Numbered from the stretch's first letter, positions 17,095 to 25,430 are shown. The stretch is DNA of 32,062 nt from JAPLXD01 sp041662765 (GCA_041662765.1 JBAZRT010000005.1:1-32062), one strand, 5' to 3'. Numbers and translations: made by a program. Notes: a model not told the origin generated them from the sequence alone.

Positions 17095-17829
17095 ATGAGA
17101 AGCACCAAAATATCAGTGGTCACTCCTTGTTTCAATGAAGGGAAGAATATCTGCAAGAATATCAAGAGAATCGATGATTATCTCAGGAAAAGATTTGATC
17201 GCTATGAACTGATTGCCGTGAACGATGGAAGCCGGGACAATACGGCCGAGGAGCTTTTTGCGCTCCAAAGGGAGATCGGGTTGAAAGTTATTGACAACAA
17301 GAAAAATGAGGGAAAAGGCGGGGCGGTGCGGGACGGAATGCTGGCGAGCAATGAAGAAAACGAAGTCGTTATGTTTTTGGATTCCGATCTTGGAATACCC
17401 ATTGAAGAGCTTGAAAAGTTCATTGAGGAATTGAAAAACGGACACGATATTGTGATCGCATCCAGATTTGTGCCGGGACTCCAGATCATCCGTCCTGTGC
17501 AATTTCATCGCGCTGTCATGGAAAAAGGCTTTCGTATGATTCGAATGATGATCACGAACAATTGGAAAGTGAAAGACACGCAGTGCGGGTTCAAGGTTTT
17601 CCGGCGAAAAGCGGCGATGGATATTTTTCCAAAAATAACGGTGAAAAGGTTTGCCTTCGACGCGGAGGTCATGTTTCTTGCGAACAAGCATGGTTGCAAG
17701 GTCAAAGAACTTCCCATCCATCTTCAAAATCCTCCTTCAAAATCCCTCCGGCTGCTGCGCGATCCGGTGAATATGATTTGGGATCTCTTGAGGATCAGAA
17801 TGAATTATTGGAAAGGGAAATATGAATAA
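17095..17829 (+). CDS. GT2 glycosyltransferase, dolichyl-phosphate glucosyltransferase (ALG5)-like
   Basis: A 244-residue single-domain GT-A enzyme that probably forms a polyprenyl-phosphate sugar. Motifs are ISVVTPCFNEGKNI (6-19), IAVNDGSRDNTAEE (40-53), KNEGKGGAVRDGML (a DPM/DPG signature), FLDSDLGIP with the D-S-D metal site and DTQCGFKVFRRKA. The LDSDLGIP and DTQCGFK combination is closer to ALG5/DPG synthases than to DPM1. No membrane helix is visible. It is followed 23 bases later by a very large GT-C-like protein that may use its product. Confidence 0.92.
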   Translation: MRSTKISVVTPCFNEGKNICKNIKRIDDYLRKRFDRYELIAVNDGSRDNTAEELFALQREIGLKVIDNKKNEGKGGAVRDGMLASNEENEVVMFLDSDLGIPIEELEKFIEELKNGHDIVIASRFVPGLQIIRPVQFHRAVMEKGFRMIRMMITNNWKVKDTQCGFKVFRRKAAMDIFPKITVKRFAFDAEVMFLANKHGCKVKELPIHLQNPPSKSLRLLRDPVNMIWDLLRIRMNYWKGKYE

Positions 17830-17852
17830 AATTTTCAAAAATTGGAAATCAA

Positions 17853-20126
17853 ATGAATAAAATAACGGCAATTTTCAAAAACGAAAAATTTAGAGTTATT
17901 CTTTTTTTTATCGTACTCACCATCATTCTCACCTGGCCCTCGGCTTGGCATTTTTTCTCAGCCGTGCCGAGTTCCGGATCAGACACGATGCAAGTTGTCG
18001 GTGTGGCGGGATACAAAGCAAATTTGCTTTCGGATCAGGGTATCTTCAAGGGAACCCTCGAACTCGTCAAAAGATCTGAACTCAGCATTACAACTTTGTA
18101 TGCCTATTTTCAGTTGATCTTCGGCCGAGTGATCGGCTACAATCTTTTGTTTTTTGCGTCTTTTGTCCTCTCGGGATTGGGCGCGTATCTTCTCGCGCTT
18201 TATTTCACCAAAAACAAACCGGCTTCGCTCATCGCAGGGATCATTTTTGCTTTTTCTCCTTTCCATATTCACAACGCGCTTAGCACAAATGTCGGAACGA
18301 TGCATCAGGAATGGCTTCCTTTTTTCGCCCTGTATCTTTTCAAGTATTTTGATGATCTGCGATTGAAGAATTTTGTTTTGGCCGGATTTTTCTTTTTTCT
18401 GATCGGATTCACGGAGCATCAATTGCTGGCCTTCTCGGTGATTTTCATTTTGTTTTTTCTCGTTTACAAGCTTATTGTACAGCCGAAAATATTCCTTCGT
18501 CCGAAATTGTGGATATATGTCGGAACGAGCGCTCTGGTTTTGTCGATTTTGTTTTTCTTCATGTTTCGTTCGCTTTTCACTATCGCGGGCTCGGGAAACA
18601 ACTACCTCGATGCCGGCCTCAAGTCGGCGGTGAAATATTCAAACGACTCGCTTTCCGTGCTCATTCCGCCGAATTCCCACTCTCTTTGGCCCGGAACTTT
18701 TCAAGATATAAGAAAACAGTTTGAACGCAACTTGGACAGCGATTTTTCGGTTTATGCGGGCTACTCAGTGCTCCTTTTGTCCCTTTTGGGGATATTTGGA
18801 ACAAGATATCTGAAAAAGAGAAATATCTCAACAAAAGGCATTTTTTTCTGGCTGGCGGTGGCAATTGGATTCTATGTATTGTCGCTTGGCCCATATTTGC
18901 ACTACAAGGGCGTTCTCAAGCCGCCCGTCAAAATGCCGTATTGGCTGATCTATCAGTATCTGCCTTTCTATAAGAACATCCGCACTGTTGGAAGGTTTTT
19001 CATATGGTCAATGCTTGGATTTTCGGTTCTTGCGGCATGGGGAACGGCCTTTTTGCAGAGTTTTTTGCAAAAAAAATCTCAAGGTTCAAAGTTTTCGCCG
19101 GAAGCGAAGCTTCCTATGGGCGGCAAATCTCAAAACAGTGGAAGTGGATCAAAAGATGATGAAGGTGCGCATTTGGGCTGGCTGTTGAACAAAAGATCAA
19201 AGATCCTGTATTCTTTTGTCGGTCTGGTTGTCATTCTTGAATTTCTTGCCGTTCCGTTCAAAACGGATTCATTGGTTCATTCTTCTTTCTATGAGAAGCT
19301 GGGTCAGGACAAGGAAGAATATAATGTATTGGAAGTCCCGGGCAACACCAGCTATGGCTTTGCTTCGCGAGATTTGGTTTGGAAAAGCATTCATCGAAAG
19401 AATACGATCAATGGATATGATTTTGCAAGAGTCAATGACAGCGCTTTTCAATTTCAAGAAAGCACGCCGATCATCCGTACGCTGCTCTATGCGGTTCCGA
19501 GCGGAGACAACGGCAATGACGCTGACATCATGAAAAGTTCCTATTACGATATTTCAAATGAAATACTGAATTATTACAACATTCGCTACATTATCCTCGA
19601 CAAAGAAGGCCTCAAAAGAGATCCAACGAAGGATCCCAATATGCTGTATCCGGCAAAAGCTTTCATTGCAAGCGTGATAAAATGTTCTGAAGAATACGAA
19701 GACAATTTTCTTTATGCCTGCAAAGTCGATCAATCCAAAGTGCCCGGGAAGATGTTTCTTTCAATGGATACCGCCAATACGCATTGGGTGGGGAAAAGTA
19801 AGTCGAAAAACGGATTGCAGCGATGGGCGGAAAACGGAGCCGGCTTGAAGCTGATCAATATGTCGGGCGGAGCTCAAAAAAGCCGTTTGAACTTCAATCT
19901 GAAGCTGGACAAGCCTATGCTGATCAAAGTATATTTCAACGGCGCGGAAATCTATAGCAAATACATCACCCAAATCGGAGCGAAGCAAGAGATCAGCGCG
20001 GACCTCATGGTCACGAAACCCGGCGAAAATGACATCACCTTTGGCGTGTACGCGGCGGACAATTCTGAAATTCATTCCGACAAGAAGAGCGACACGGCGA
20101 GAATATATCAGGTTGAGGTGAAATAA
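17853..20126 (+). CDS. Large GT-C-like integral membrane protein
   Basis: A 757-residue protein with about twelve hydrophobic helices spread over residues 14-470 and a soluble C-terminal domain of around 280 residues that looks beta-rich (for example MFLSMDTANTHWVGKSKSKN). The first loop has SSGSDTMQVVG, an acidic spot where GT-C enzymes place their catalytic residue, and later helices carry FAFSPFHIHNA and GFTEHQLLAF. Size and layout resemble YfhO-like or other large bacterial GT-C proteins, which glycosylate surface polymers. A hydrophilic stretch of about 45 residues (around KKSQGSKFSPEAKLPMGGKS) between two helices is coded partly by a hairpin-forming DNA segment at 19091-19136. The exact family is uncertain. 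Confidence 0.7.
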   Translation: MNKITAIFKNEKFRVILFFIVLTIILTWPSAWHFFSAVPSSGSDTMQVVGVAGYKANLLSDQGIFKGTLELVKRSELSITTLYAYFQLIFGRVIGYNLLFFASFVLSGLGAYLLALYFTKNKPASLIAGIIFAFSPFHIHNALSTNVGTMHQEWLPFFALYLFKYFDDLRLKNFVLAGFFFFLIGFTEHQLLAFSVIFILFFLVYKLIVQPKIFLRPKLWIYVGTSALVLSILFFFMFRSLFTIAGSGNNYLDAGLKSAVKYSNDSLSVLIPPNSHSLWPGTFQDIRKQFERNLDSDFSVYAGYSVLLLSLLGIFGTRYLKKRNISTKGIFFWLAVAIGFYVLSLGPYLHYKGVLKPPVKMPYWLIYQYLPFYKNIRTVGRFFIWSMLGFSVLAAWGTAFLQSFLQKKSQGSKFSPEAKLPMGGKSQNSGSGSKDDEGAHLGWLLNKRSKILYSFVGLVVILEFLAVPFKTDSLVHSSFYEKLGQDKEEYNVLEVPGNTSYGFASRDLVWKSIHRKNTINGYDFARVNDSAFQFQESTPIIRTLLYAVPSGDNGNDADIMKSSYYDISNEILNYYNIRYIILDKEGLKRDPTKDPNMLYPAKAFIASVIKCSEEYEDNFLYACKVDQSKVPGKMFLSMDTANTHWVGKSKSKNGLQRWAENGAGLKLINMSGGAQKSRLNFNLKLDKPMLIKVYFNGAEIYSKYITQIGAKQEISADLMVTKPGENDITFGVYAADNSEIHSDKKSDTARIYQVEVK
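19091..19136. repeat. Palindromic segment inside the large GT-C-like gene
   Basis: Outer arms GTTTTCGCCG and CGGC...AAAAC frame a tighter hairpin, GGAAGC (19100-19105), GAA, GCTTCC (19109-19114). It lies in frame and codes for part of a low-complexity, Ser/Gly/Lys-rich cytosolic or loop region. This resembles the way Rickettsia palindromic elements insert into coding genes, but I see no second copy in the window to confirm mobility. Confidence 0.4.
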
Positions 20127-20170
20127 AAATCTCTCTTCCTTTGATAAAGGGAGAGCTGGAGAGGGATTTT
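20125..20170. repeat. Palindromic intergenic element or terminator-like hairpin
   Basis: CTCTTCCTTT (20133-20142) pairs with AAAGGGAGAG (20146-20155) with one G-T wobble around a GAT loop. A second purine-rich half, GGAGAGGGATTTT, follows, so the unit looks like the short AATCTCTC...GAGAGGGATTT repeats found between genes in many bacteria. It fills the gap between two glycan genes and supplies a spurious upstream ATG (20141) for the next gene. It could act as an attenuator, but no strong T-run directly follows the stem. Confidence 0.5.
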
Positions 20171-20896
20171 ATGAAAAATAATATCACAATTCTTGGCGTT
20201 GGAATCGACAATTTTTCCGTTCGCGAAACAAAAGAAAATATTTTAAATTTTCTTGAAAATAGTTCCGGGCAAAAATTCGTTGTGACTCTCAATCCGGAGA
20301 TTGTCCTCAAGGCGCATCGGGACGAAAAGTACAAAAAAATTTTGAACGGTGCGGACTTGAACATTTGCGACGGATTCGGTCTGCGATTGGCCGGTTTTTT
20401 GAAGGGAAAGCGAATAAAAGCCAGGTTCACGGGCGTGGACGTGGCTGATTTTTTGCTTTTGAATGCGAAAAAAAAGAATTTACGGATTTTGGTGATCGCG
20501 GCTGAAAACAGTTTGAGCAAGCCGGACGAGATCGAGCGGGCAATTCGGGGGAAATATCCTGAATTGTCAGTAAAATCCGAATATTTTTCGAGTAGCCAAG
20601 ACTTCTTCAAAGATGGTATAATGAAAGAAGCCGAAATAATTTTCGTCAATTTCGGCGCACCACAGCAGGAAAAATTCATATTCGAAAATCGCGAAAAATT
20701 TCCGAGCGCGAAGATCCTTATCGGAGTAGGGGGTGCTTTTGATTTTCTCACGGGGAAGATCGCTCGCGCACCGAGTTTTTTGCGAGGGCTTGGCTTTGAA
20801 TGGCTTTGGCGGATGATCCAAGAGCCAAAAAGAATCCGGAGGATTTGGAACGCGGTGGTAGTTTTTCCGATGCTTGTTCTTGCGAGAAAAAAATAA
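20171..20896 (+). CDS. WecB/TagA/CpsF family glycosyltransferase (GT26)
   Basis: A 241-residue cytoplasmic enzyme. The GT26 family transfers N-acetylmannosamine, N-acetylmannosaminuronate or glucose onto polyprenyl-diphosphate-linked sugars, a committed step in teichoic acid linkage units and similar glycans. Signatures are ITILGVGIDNFS at the start, VTLNPEIVLKA, the catalytic-region NICDGFGL, RFTGVDV, FVNFGAPQQEKFI and GVGGAFDFLTGKIARAPSFL with the GFEWLWRMIQEPKR ending. I chose ATG 20171, because the extra residues from 20141 are coded by the palindromic repeat before it. The last residues (VVVFPMLVLARKK) may contact the membrane. Confidence 0.93.
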   Translation: MKNNITILGVGIDNFSVRETKENILNFLENSSGQKFVVTLNPEIVLKAHRDEKYKKILNGADLNICDGFGLRLAGFLKGKRIKARFTGVDVADFLLLNAKKKNLRILVIAAENSLSKPDEIERAIRGKYPELSVKSEYFSSSQDFFKDGIMKEAEIIFVNFGAPQQEKFIFENREKFPSAKILIGVGGAFDFLTGKIARAPSFLRGLGFEWLWRMIQEPKRIRRIWNAVVVFPMLVLARKK

Positions 20897-20907
20897 CCGA
20901 AAAATCA

Positions 20908-21636
20908 ATGAACAAAAGATTGATAACCTTTGCCGTTTCGATCGTGATTGCCGCTGCCCTGGTCTGGGAAGTCGCGCAAATCAGCTGGAGTCCGTCTTTG
21001 GCATATCTTGCTTTTGCCGTACTAGCATTTTTTTTCCTTGGGATGCTGGTTTCCAGCCAGCAATACGAGGAAGACGCCTTTTCAAAGATTGAAAGATTTG
21101 TGAGCGCATCCCTTCTTTCGTACATCGTATTTTTCCGTTTTTTCTATGCGCCCCTGAGCCAATATTTTTTCGGAACGCTGATCACGAAAATTTCTTTCAT
21201 GGCGGACCTTCTGTCGCTGATTCTTTTCTCGATCTTCTTTTTTCTGTTTGGTACGGCGTTTTTGGTCGTCAATAGCTATGCCCGAACGGGATTTTTGCCG
21301 CAGTGGATACTTTTCAACAACGAAAAAGCTTTCTTCATTTTGCGGGGATTGTTTCTTTCGGCCGTGGTGATCTTTGCCCTTTTCTATCTTCGCAATTCTT
21401 TTTTCTCGGTCAAAAATTCCTCTCTCATAGACAAAGTTCTTCCGCCTTCCACCTGCAATTGGGCATATATAAAGTATCCCAATTTTATCTCAACGGGCCG
21501 GACAGTTTCGGGGAGAGATGTCTGTTTATATAATTATTCCCAGGATAAATATGACCCGAAAGCTTGCGATTTGATCACGGACAGTGAAACGCGCTCGCTT
21601 TGCAAAGAATATTTTGTTCCTAAGTCGGAAGAATAA
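20908..21636 (+). CDS. Hypothetical membrane protein with a Cys-containing C-terminal domain
   Basis: A 242-residue protein with about five hydrophobic helices (around residues 5-22, 27-47, 64-85, 92-122 and 140-165). A soluble C-terminal region of about 70 residues follows, holding four cysteines (in STCNWAY, RDVCLYN, KACDLIT and SLCKEYF). If that domain faces outside, two disulfides are possible. I do not recognise the family. The ATG at 20908 lies 11 bases past the GT26 stop and two bases separate its stop from gltX, so it is co-transcribed with both. The longer frame from 20800 would overlap the GT26 gene and is not favoured. Confidence 0.65.
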   Translation: MNKRLITFAVSIVIAAALVWEVAQISWSPSLAYLAFAVLAFFFLGMLVSSQQYEEDAFSKIERFVSASLLSYIVFFRFFYAPLSQYFFGTLITKISFMADLLSLILFSIFFFLFGTAFLVVNSYARTGFLPQWILFNNEKAFFILRGLFLSAVVIFALFYLRNSFFSVKNSSLIDKVLPPSTCNWAYIKYPNFISTGRTVSGRDVCLYNYSQDKYDPKACDLITDSETRSLCKEYFVPKSEE

Positions 21637-21637
21637 T

Positions 21638-23116
21638 ATGAATTCAAAAAACAGGGTGCGGTTTGCGCCCAGTCCAACCGGATATTTGCACATTGGAGGC
21701 CTTCGAACGGCGCTCTACAATTTTCTCTATGCCAAAAAAACAAAAGGCGAATATTTTTTGCGCATTGAAGATACGGATCAAAAAAGATTTGTGCCGGGAG
21801 CGATTGAAAAATTGATCGAATCGCTGAAATGGGCCGGCATTATGCACGGCGAGGGTGTTTTTGTCGATGAAAAGGGAAATGTGACAGAAAAAGGCGAATA
21901 TGGGCCGTATATTCAATCAAAAAGGGTCGGAATATACCAAAAATACGCTCATCAGCTGGTGAAAGAGGGGAAAGCCTACTATTGTTTCTGCACACCGGAA
22001 CGGCTTGATTCTTTGCGTGCGGTGCAGGAAAAAGCGAAGTTGGCGCCGGCCTATGACAAGCTCTGTCTCAAGACATATTCCTCCGAAGAAGTTGATGAAA
22101 AAATAAAAAACGGCGAAAAATATGTGATTCGTTTTGATATTCCCGAAACAGGGGAGACACAGTTCGAAGACGCGGTGCGCGGGAAAATGAAGTTTGTGAA
22201 CAAAAATTTGGACGACTATGTCCTTTTGAAATCCGACGGCTACCCGACCTATCATCTGGCGCATGTCGTTGACGATCATCTGATGGAAACCAGTCTTGTT
22301 CTTCGTGCGGAAGAGTGGCTGCCAAGCACGCCAAAACACATTCTTCTGTTCGAGTCTTTTGGATGGGATCCGCCGCAGTACGGCCACCTCTCGACAATCC
22401 TCAACAAAGATACAAAGAAGAAATTGTCCAAACGCGACGGGGATGTAAGCGTTGAGGATTTTCAAAAGAAAGGATATCTTCCGGAAGCGGTTGTGAATTT
22501 CATCGCGCTTCTTGGATGGAATCCGAAAACGGAGCAGGAAATATTTTCTCTCGACGCGCTTGCGGAAGAATTTGATGTGGCAAAGCTCAACAAGGCCGGT
22601 GCGATATTTGACCTCGAAAAACTGGATTGGATGAACGGCCTTTATATCCGCGAAAAAAATATCAAGGAACTGGCTGACCTCTGCCGGCCGTATCTGGAAA
22701 AGTATAAAGACAAACTTTCCGATGGCTATCTTGAAAAAATTGTCAGCGTCGAAAGAGAGAGGATGAAGAAACTTTCGGATATTGCGGAGAATACCGAATT
22801 TTATTTTGACTCTCCGGAAATGGACGCAAAAATATTGAAATGGAAGGACATGAGCGATGAGGATTTGCAGAATTCTCTCGCGAGATCTTTGGAAATATTT
22901 TCCGGCATCGAAGAAAAAAATTGGGAACTCAATAATATAAAAGACAAATTGATGGAGGCAGCCGATCCGAAGAATAGGGGAGAGATGCTTTGGCCTTTGC
23001 GCGTCTCCTTGACCGGAAAAGAAAAAAGTCCGTCGCCATGGGAAGTGGCGTGGGTGATTGGGAAAGAAGAAAGCACAAAGAGAATCAACTGGGCTATAAA
23101 ATTAGCAAAAATTTAA
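21638..23116 (+). CDS. gltX: Glutamate--tRNA ligase
   Basis: A 492-residue class I aminoacyl-tRNA synthetase that charges tRNA with glutamate (and possibly tRNA-Gln, if the organism uses an amidotransferase). The ATP-binding HIGH motif is in FAPSPTGYLHIGGLRTALYN (residues 9-28), the KMSKS-like loop is KKLSKRDGDVSVE and the catalytic insert has FLRIEDTDQKR. The later GLYIREKNIKEL region and helical anticodon-binding domain are complete, ending in KEESTKRINWAIKLAKI. I chose ATG 21638 over the longer frame from 21584, which would overlap the previous gene. Normal length and no missing motif. It is oddly placed at the end of a glycan cluster. Confidence 0.97.
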   Translation: MNSKNRVRFAPSPTGYLHIGGLRTALYNFLYAKKTKGEYFLRIEDTDQKRFVPGAIEKLIESLKWAGIMHGEGVFVDEKGNVTEKGEYGPYIQSKRVGIYQKYAHQLVKEGKAYYCFCTPERLDSLRAVQEKAKLAPAYDKLCLKTYSSEEVDEKIKNGEKYVIRFDIPETGETQFEDAVRGKMKFVNKNLDDYVLLKSDGYPTYHLAHVVDDHLMETSLVLRAEEWLPSTPKHILLFESFGWDPPQYGHLSTILNKDTKKKLSKRDGDVSVEDFQKKGYLPEAVVNFIALLGWNPKTEQEIFSLDALAEEFDVAKLNKAGAIFDLEKLDWMNGLYIREKNIKELADLCRPYLEKYKDKLSDGYLEKIVSVERERMKKLSDIAENTEFYFDSPEMDAKILKWKDMSDEDLQNSLARSLEIFSGIEEKNWELNNIKDKLMEAADPKNRGEMLWPLRVSLTGKEKSPSPWEVAWVIGKEESTKRINWAIKLAKI

Positions 23117-23117
23117 A

Positions 23118-24500
23118 TTGGTGAATATAAAAAACTTCAAACTTCAAACTTCAAACTTCAAACTCAAGTGCCGTTATGCGACGTCCATTCTTTATATTGT
23201 CCTGATCATAGCATCGTCGTATTGTACCAAAAACAGTGTCTTTGCTCAAAATGTCCCAAGCAGTAGTGGCGCAACCAGTGCTGCGACCACAAATGCGGCC
23301 GATCAGGAGGTGATCCAGGACAAGCAGCAACAGATCCAAGATCTTGAACAGAAAGCGGAAAACTATCGCCAGATGATCGAGCTGAACCAAAACAAGGCCC
23401 AGACGCTTGGAAACCAGATAAAGCTGATGGAGGGGCAAATATCTTCGCTTGAGCGCGACGTGGCGGAAATCCAAAAGAAAATTGATTCCACTGAGCAGGA
23501 TATTGGTTCGCTTTCAACGCAAATTGTGACGAAGAAAAAAGATATCGAAGGGCAAAAAATTGTTTTGGGACAGCTGCTTCAGGCCTATTATGAAAACGAT
23601 CAGGACACCCTTGCGGAGATGCTTCTCAAAAACTCGAGCTTTTCCGAATTCATGAATCAAACGGAATATATATCCCAAACAGGATCAAAAGTTGATGAAG
23701 TTTTGAGTTCCATCACAGATGCGAAAAATACCCTGGAAGGCGCCAAAAAACAGCTTGAAGCGACAAACGAACAGCAAAAAGAACAAAGAGGGAACATAGC
23801 CTTGAAGAAAGTAGCGCTCGACGGGGAGCAAGCGTCAAAGGAGCAGTTGCTGGCCGATACGAACGGAGAGGAGCAAAAATACCAACAGCTTCTTCAGCGC
23901 GTTGAAGAGCAAAAGCAGGGTCTTTTGGGCGATATCGATGAGTTGAGCCAGCAGAAAAGCTCCGATCTCGCGGCGGTTGAAGCGACACTCAAAAAACCGA
24001 AGAGCGGACTTGCTTCCACAAGCTGGTATTTCAATCAGCGTGATTCCCGCTGGGGTGACCAAGGAATCGGGTATTCGAATACCTTGATGAAAAGCTATGG
24101 TTGCGCGGTGACTGCGGTGGCAATGGTCTTCAACTATCACGGCGCGAATATCAATCCGGGAACGCTTGCCAAGCAGCCGATCTTTTCACATGATCTCATC
24201 GTCTGGCCGAAAGCATGGAATGGCATCAATCTTGTTTCTTCAAACGCGCATGGAAATATTGATTGGGATGTTATTGATCAGGAAATAAAAAACAAAAATC
24301 CGGTTATCGTTTTTGTGAAATCCACAAAGAGGGGAGCGGGGCACTATGTGGTCATTCACGACAAGGACAAAAACGGGGATTATGTCGTTCATGATCCATA
24401 TTGGGGAGCGAACATATTCCTCAGCTCGACACGGGCGTATGTCGGTGCTTTGTACGGCAGCGGTACGACGGTCGATCAGATGATCATCTATCATCATTGA
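23118..24500 (+). CDS. Secreted coiled-coil protein with C39-like peptidase domain
   Basis: A 460-residue protein starting with TTG 23118 (or GTG 23121), as no ATG is available in frame upstream of the signal sequence. A hydrophobic export segment (ATSILYIVLIIASSY, about 21-35) is followed by a long PcsB-like coiled coil (about 65-290). A C-terminal papain-like domain of the Peptidase_C39_2 type follows, with C329 in KSYGCAVTAVAM, H409 in GAGHYVVI and D426 in VVHDPYWG as a likely catalytic triad. Proteins of this shape act in cell-wall splitting or surface processing; here the protease fold replaces the usual CHAP amidase. The first codons contain a CTTCAAA tandem repeat that could change the reading frame. 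It follows gltX by one base. Confidence 0.8.
   Translation: MVNIKNFKLQTSNFKLKCRYATSILYIVLIIASSYCTKNSVFAQNVPSSSGATSAATTNAADQEVIQDKQQQIQDLEQKAENYRQMIELNQNKAQTLGNQIKLMEGQISSLERDVAEIQKKIDSTEQDIGSLSTQIVTKKKDIEGQKIVLGQLLQAYYENDQDTLAEMLLKNSSFSEFMNQTEYISQTGSKVDEVLSSITDAKNTLEGAKKQLEATNEQQKEQRGNIALKKVALDGEQASKEQLLADTNGEEQKYQQLLQRVEEQKQGLLGDIDELSQQKSSDLAAVEATLKKPKSGLASTSWYFNQRDSRWGDQGIGYSNTLMKSYGCAVTAVAMVFNYHGANINPGTLAKQPIFSHDLIVWPKAWNGINLVSSNAHGNIDWDVIDQEIKNKNPVIVFVKSTKRGAGHYVVIHDKDKNGDYVVHDPYWGANIFLSSTRAYVGALYGSGTTVDQMIIYHH
23135..23162. repeat. Heptanucleotide tandem repeat (CTTCAAA)4
   Basis: Four perfect head-to-tail copies of CTTCAAA occupy 23135-23162, just inside the secreted protease gene. They encode the FKLQTSNFKL stretch. 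Because seven is not a multiple of three, gain or loss of one unit would shift the frame and switch the protein off. Confidence 0.85.
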
Positions 24501-24890
24501 AAATTTATTGAAATGTTTAAAGAAGAATGGACATTAGAAAAAGTTAAAGTTGGTTTTGAAAAATTTTACGAACAATATAATCGTTATCCAACAGCATTTT
24601 ATTTATTTCGGTCAAGACATTAATCAAGAGAAGTTGTCATGCTGGAGAGAGAACAGGAAGAACAAATTTCCAGAAAACTGGGAAATAATAAATATGGATA
24701 ACTTCAATAAAGAGTTGATAAAGCACCATTCGTTCAAAGTGTTATAAGCTCTTTAAACTTATACTAAAAACATATAGAGTGTCGTAAATTATACATTGGG
24801 CGACATGGTATATCAACCTCAACCCCTACTTCCCTCCCGAAAATATTGGAAAAATTGAATAAAAGAAAAAACTTATTTTTTCCAAAACAA
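24501..24890. other. AT-rich region with degenerate gene remnants
   Basis: This stretch is richer in A and T than its neighbours and holds no convincing complete gene. A 37-codon plus-strand frame from ATG 24513 reads MFKEEWTLEKVKVGFEKFYE and on to RYPTAFYLFRSRH before a TAA. Its first part resembles a small repeat module (helix, then R-Y-P-T) that I associate with CPR proteins of unknown or nuclease-linked function. A different frame (24550-24747) continues with FPENWEIINMDNFNKELIKH, so a frameshifted or shuffled gene is likely. A small inverted repeat TGTCG...CGACA lies at 24780-24805. The rest looks like decayed DNA. Confidence 0.4.
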
Positions 24891-24918
24891 AAGCCCCCGC
24901 GGGATAGAGCGGGGGCTT
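24891..24918 (-). terminator. Strong intrinsic terminator for the iscS-iscU operon
   Basis: AAGCCCCCGC (24891-24900) pairs perfectly with GCGGGGGCTT (24909-24918) around an 8-base loop, giving a 10-base GC-rich stem. On the minus strand the stem is followed by a T-rich tract (complement of 24878-24890), so it would stop leftward transcription just after the iscU stop codon at 24953. Convergent plus-strand messages might also end here. Confidence 0.88.
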
Positions 24919-24952
24919 GCTTGTGTCCAGAGACACGTATATACGGAAAAAA

Positions 24953-25396
24953 TTATTTTTTCTTTTTCTTGACCGCGCTCGCTTTTTTGGTCTTCTCCGG
25001 CGCCTTTGCCTTGGATCCCCCAGCTTTAGACCTATAATCATCGATTGCCCGCTTCAGAGCGCCTTCTGCGAGGTTTGAGCAATGCATCTTGGCAGGCGGG
25101 AGGCCTTCAAGCTCATCAGCGACGCTCTGGCGCGAAATTTTGAAAGCGTCGTCCAAACTTTTTCCCTTAGCCATTTCCGTGACCATCGACGAGGTTGCGA
25201 TCGCTGCGGCGCAGCCCAAGGTTTCAAATTTGATGTCGGAAATAATTTCTTTGTCTTTTGTTTTTTTGACTTTGATATACATCGTCATGATGTCGCCGCA
25301 AGTCGGATTTCCGACCATACCGACACCATCCGGATCCTTCATTTTTCCTTGGTTCTTCGGTTTCATGAAATATTGGAGAACTTTTTTTGAATACAT
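24953..25396 (-). CDS. iscU: Iron-sulfur cluster assembly scaffold protein IscU/NifU-like
   Basis: A 147-residue scaffold on which iron-sulfur clusters are built using sulfur from the cysteine desulfurase encoded just upstream. All three cluster-ligand cysteines are present: C33 in GNPTCGD (with D35 that controls cluster release), C62 in ETLGCAAAIATSS and C106 in KMHCSNLAEGAL. I chose ATG 25396 (MYSKKVLQYFMKPKN), which gives the standard N-terminus; a longer frame starts inside the iscS gene. The C-terminal tail after about residue 125 is unusually Lys-rich (KTKKASAVKKKKK) and not part of the normal fold. The LPPVK-type chaperone-binding motif of E. coli IscU is replaced by LPPAK (99-103). 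The gene begins 34 bases after the iscS stop. Confidence 0.95.
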   Translation of the reverse strand: MYSKKVLQYFMKPKNQGKMKDPDGVGMVGNPTCGDIMTMYIKVKKTKDKEIISDIKFETLGCAAAIATSSMVTEMAKGKSLDDAFKISRQSVADELEGLPPAKMHCSNLAEGALKRAIDDYRSKAGGSKAKAPEKTKKASAVKKKKK

Positions 25397-25430
25397 ATTT
25401 TTATAAAATATATTTATATTATAAACAGAA

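Noticed and set aside
24550..24747. A 65-codon plus-strand frame in the AT-rich region
   Set aside because: It is short and AT-rich, competes with another fragment in a second frame, and shows no domain. It is better treated as part of a decayed gene.
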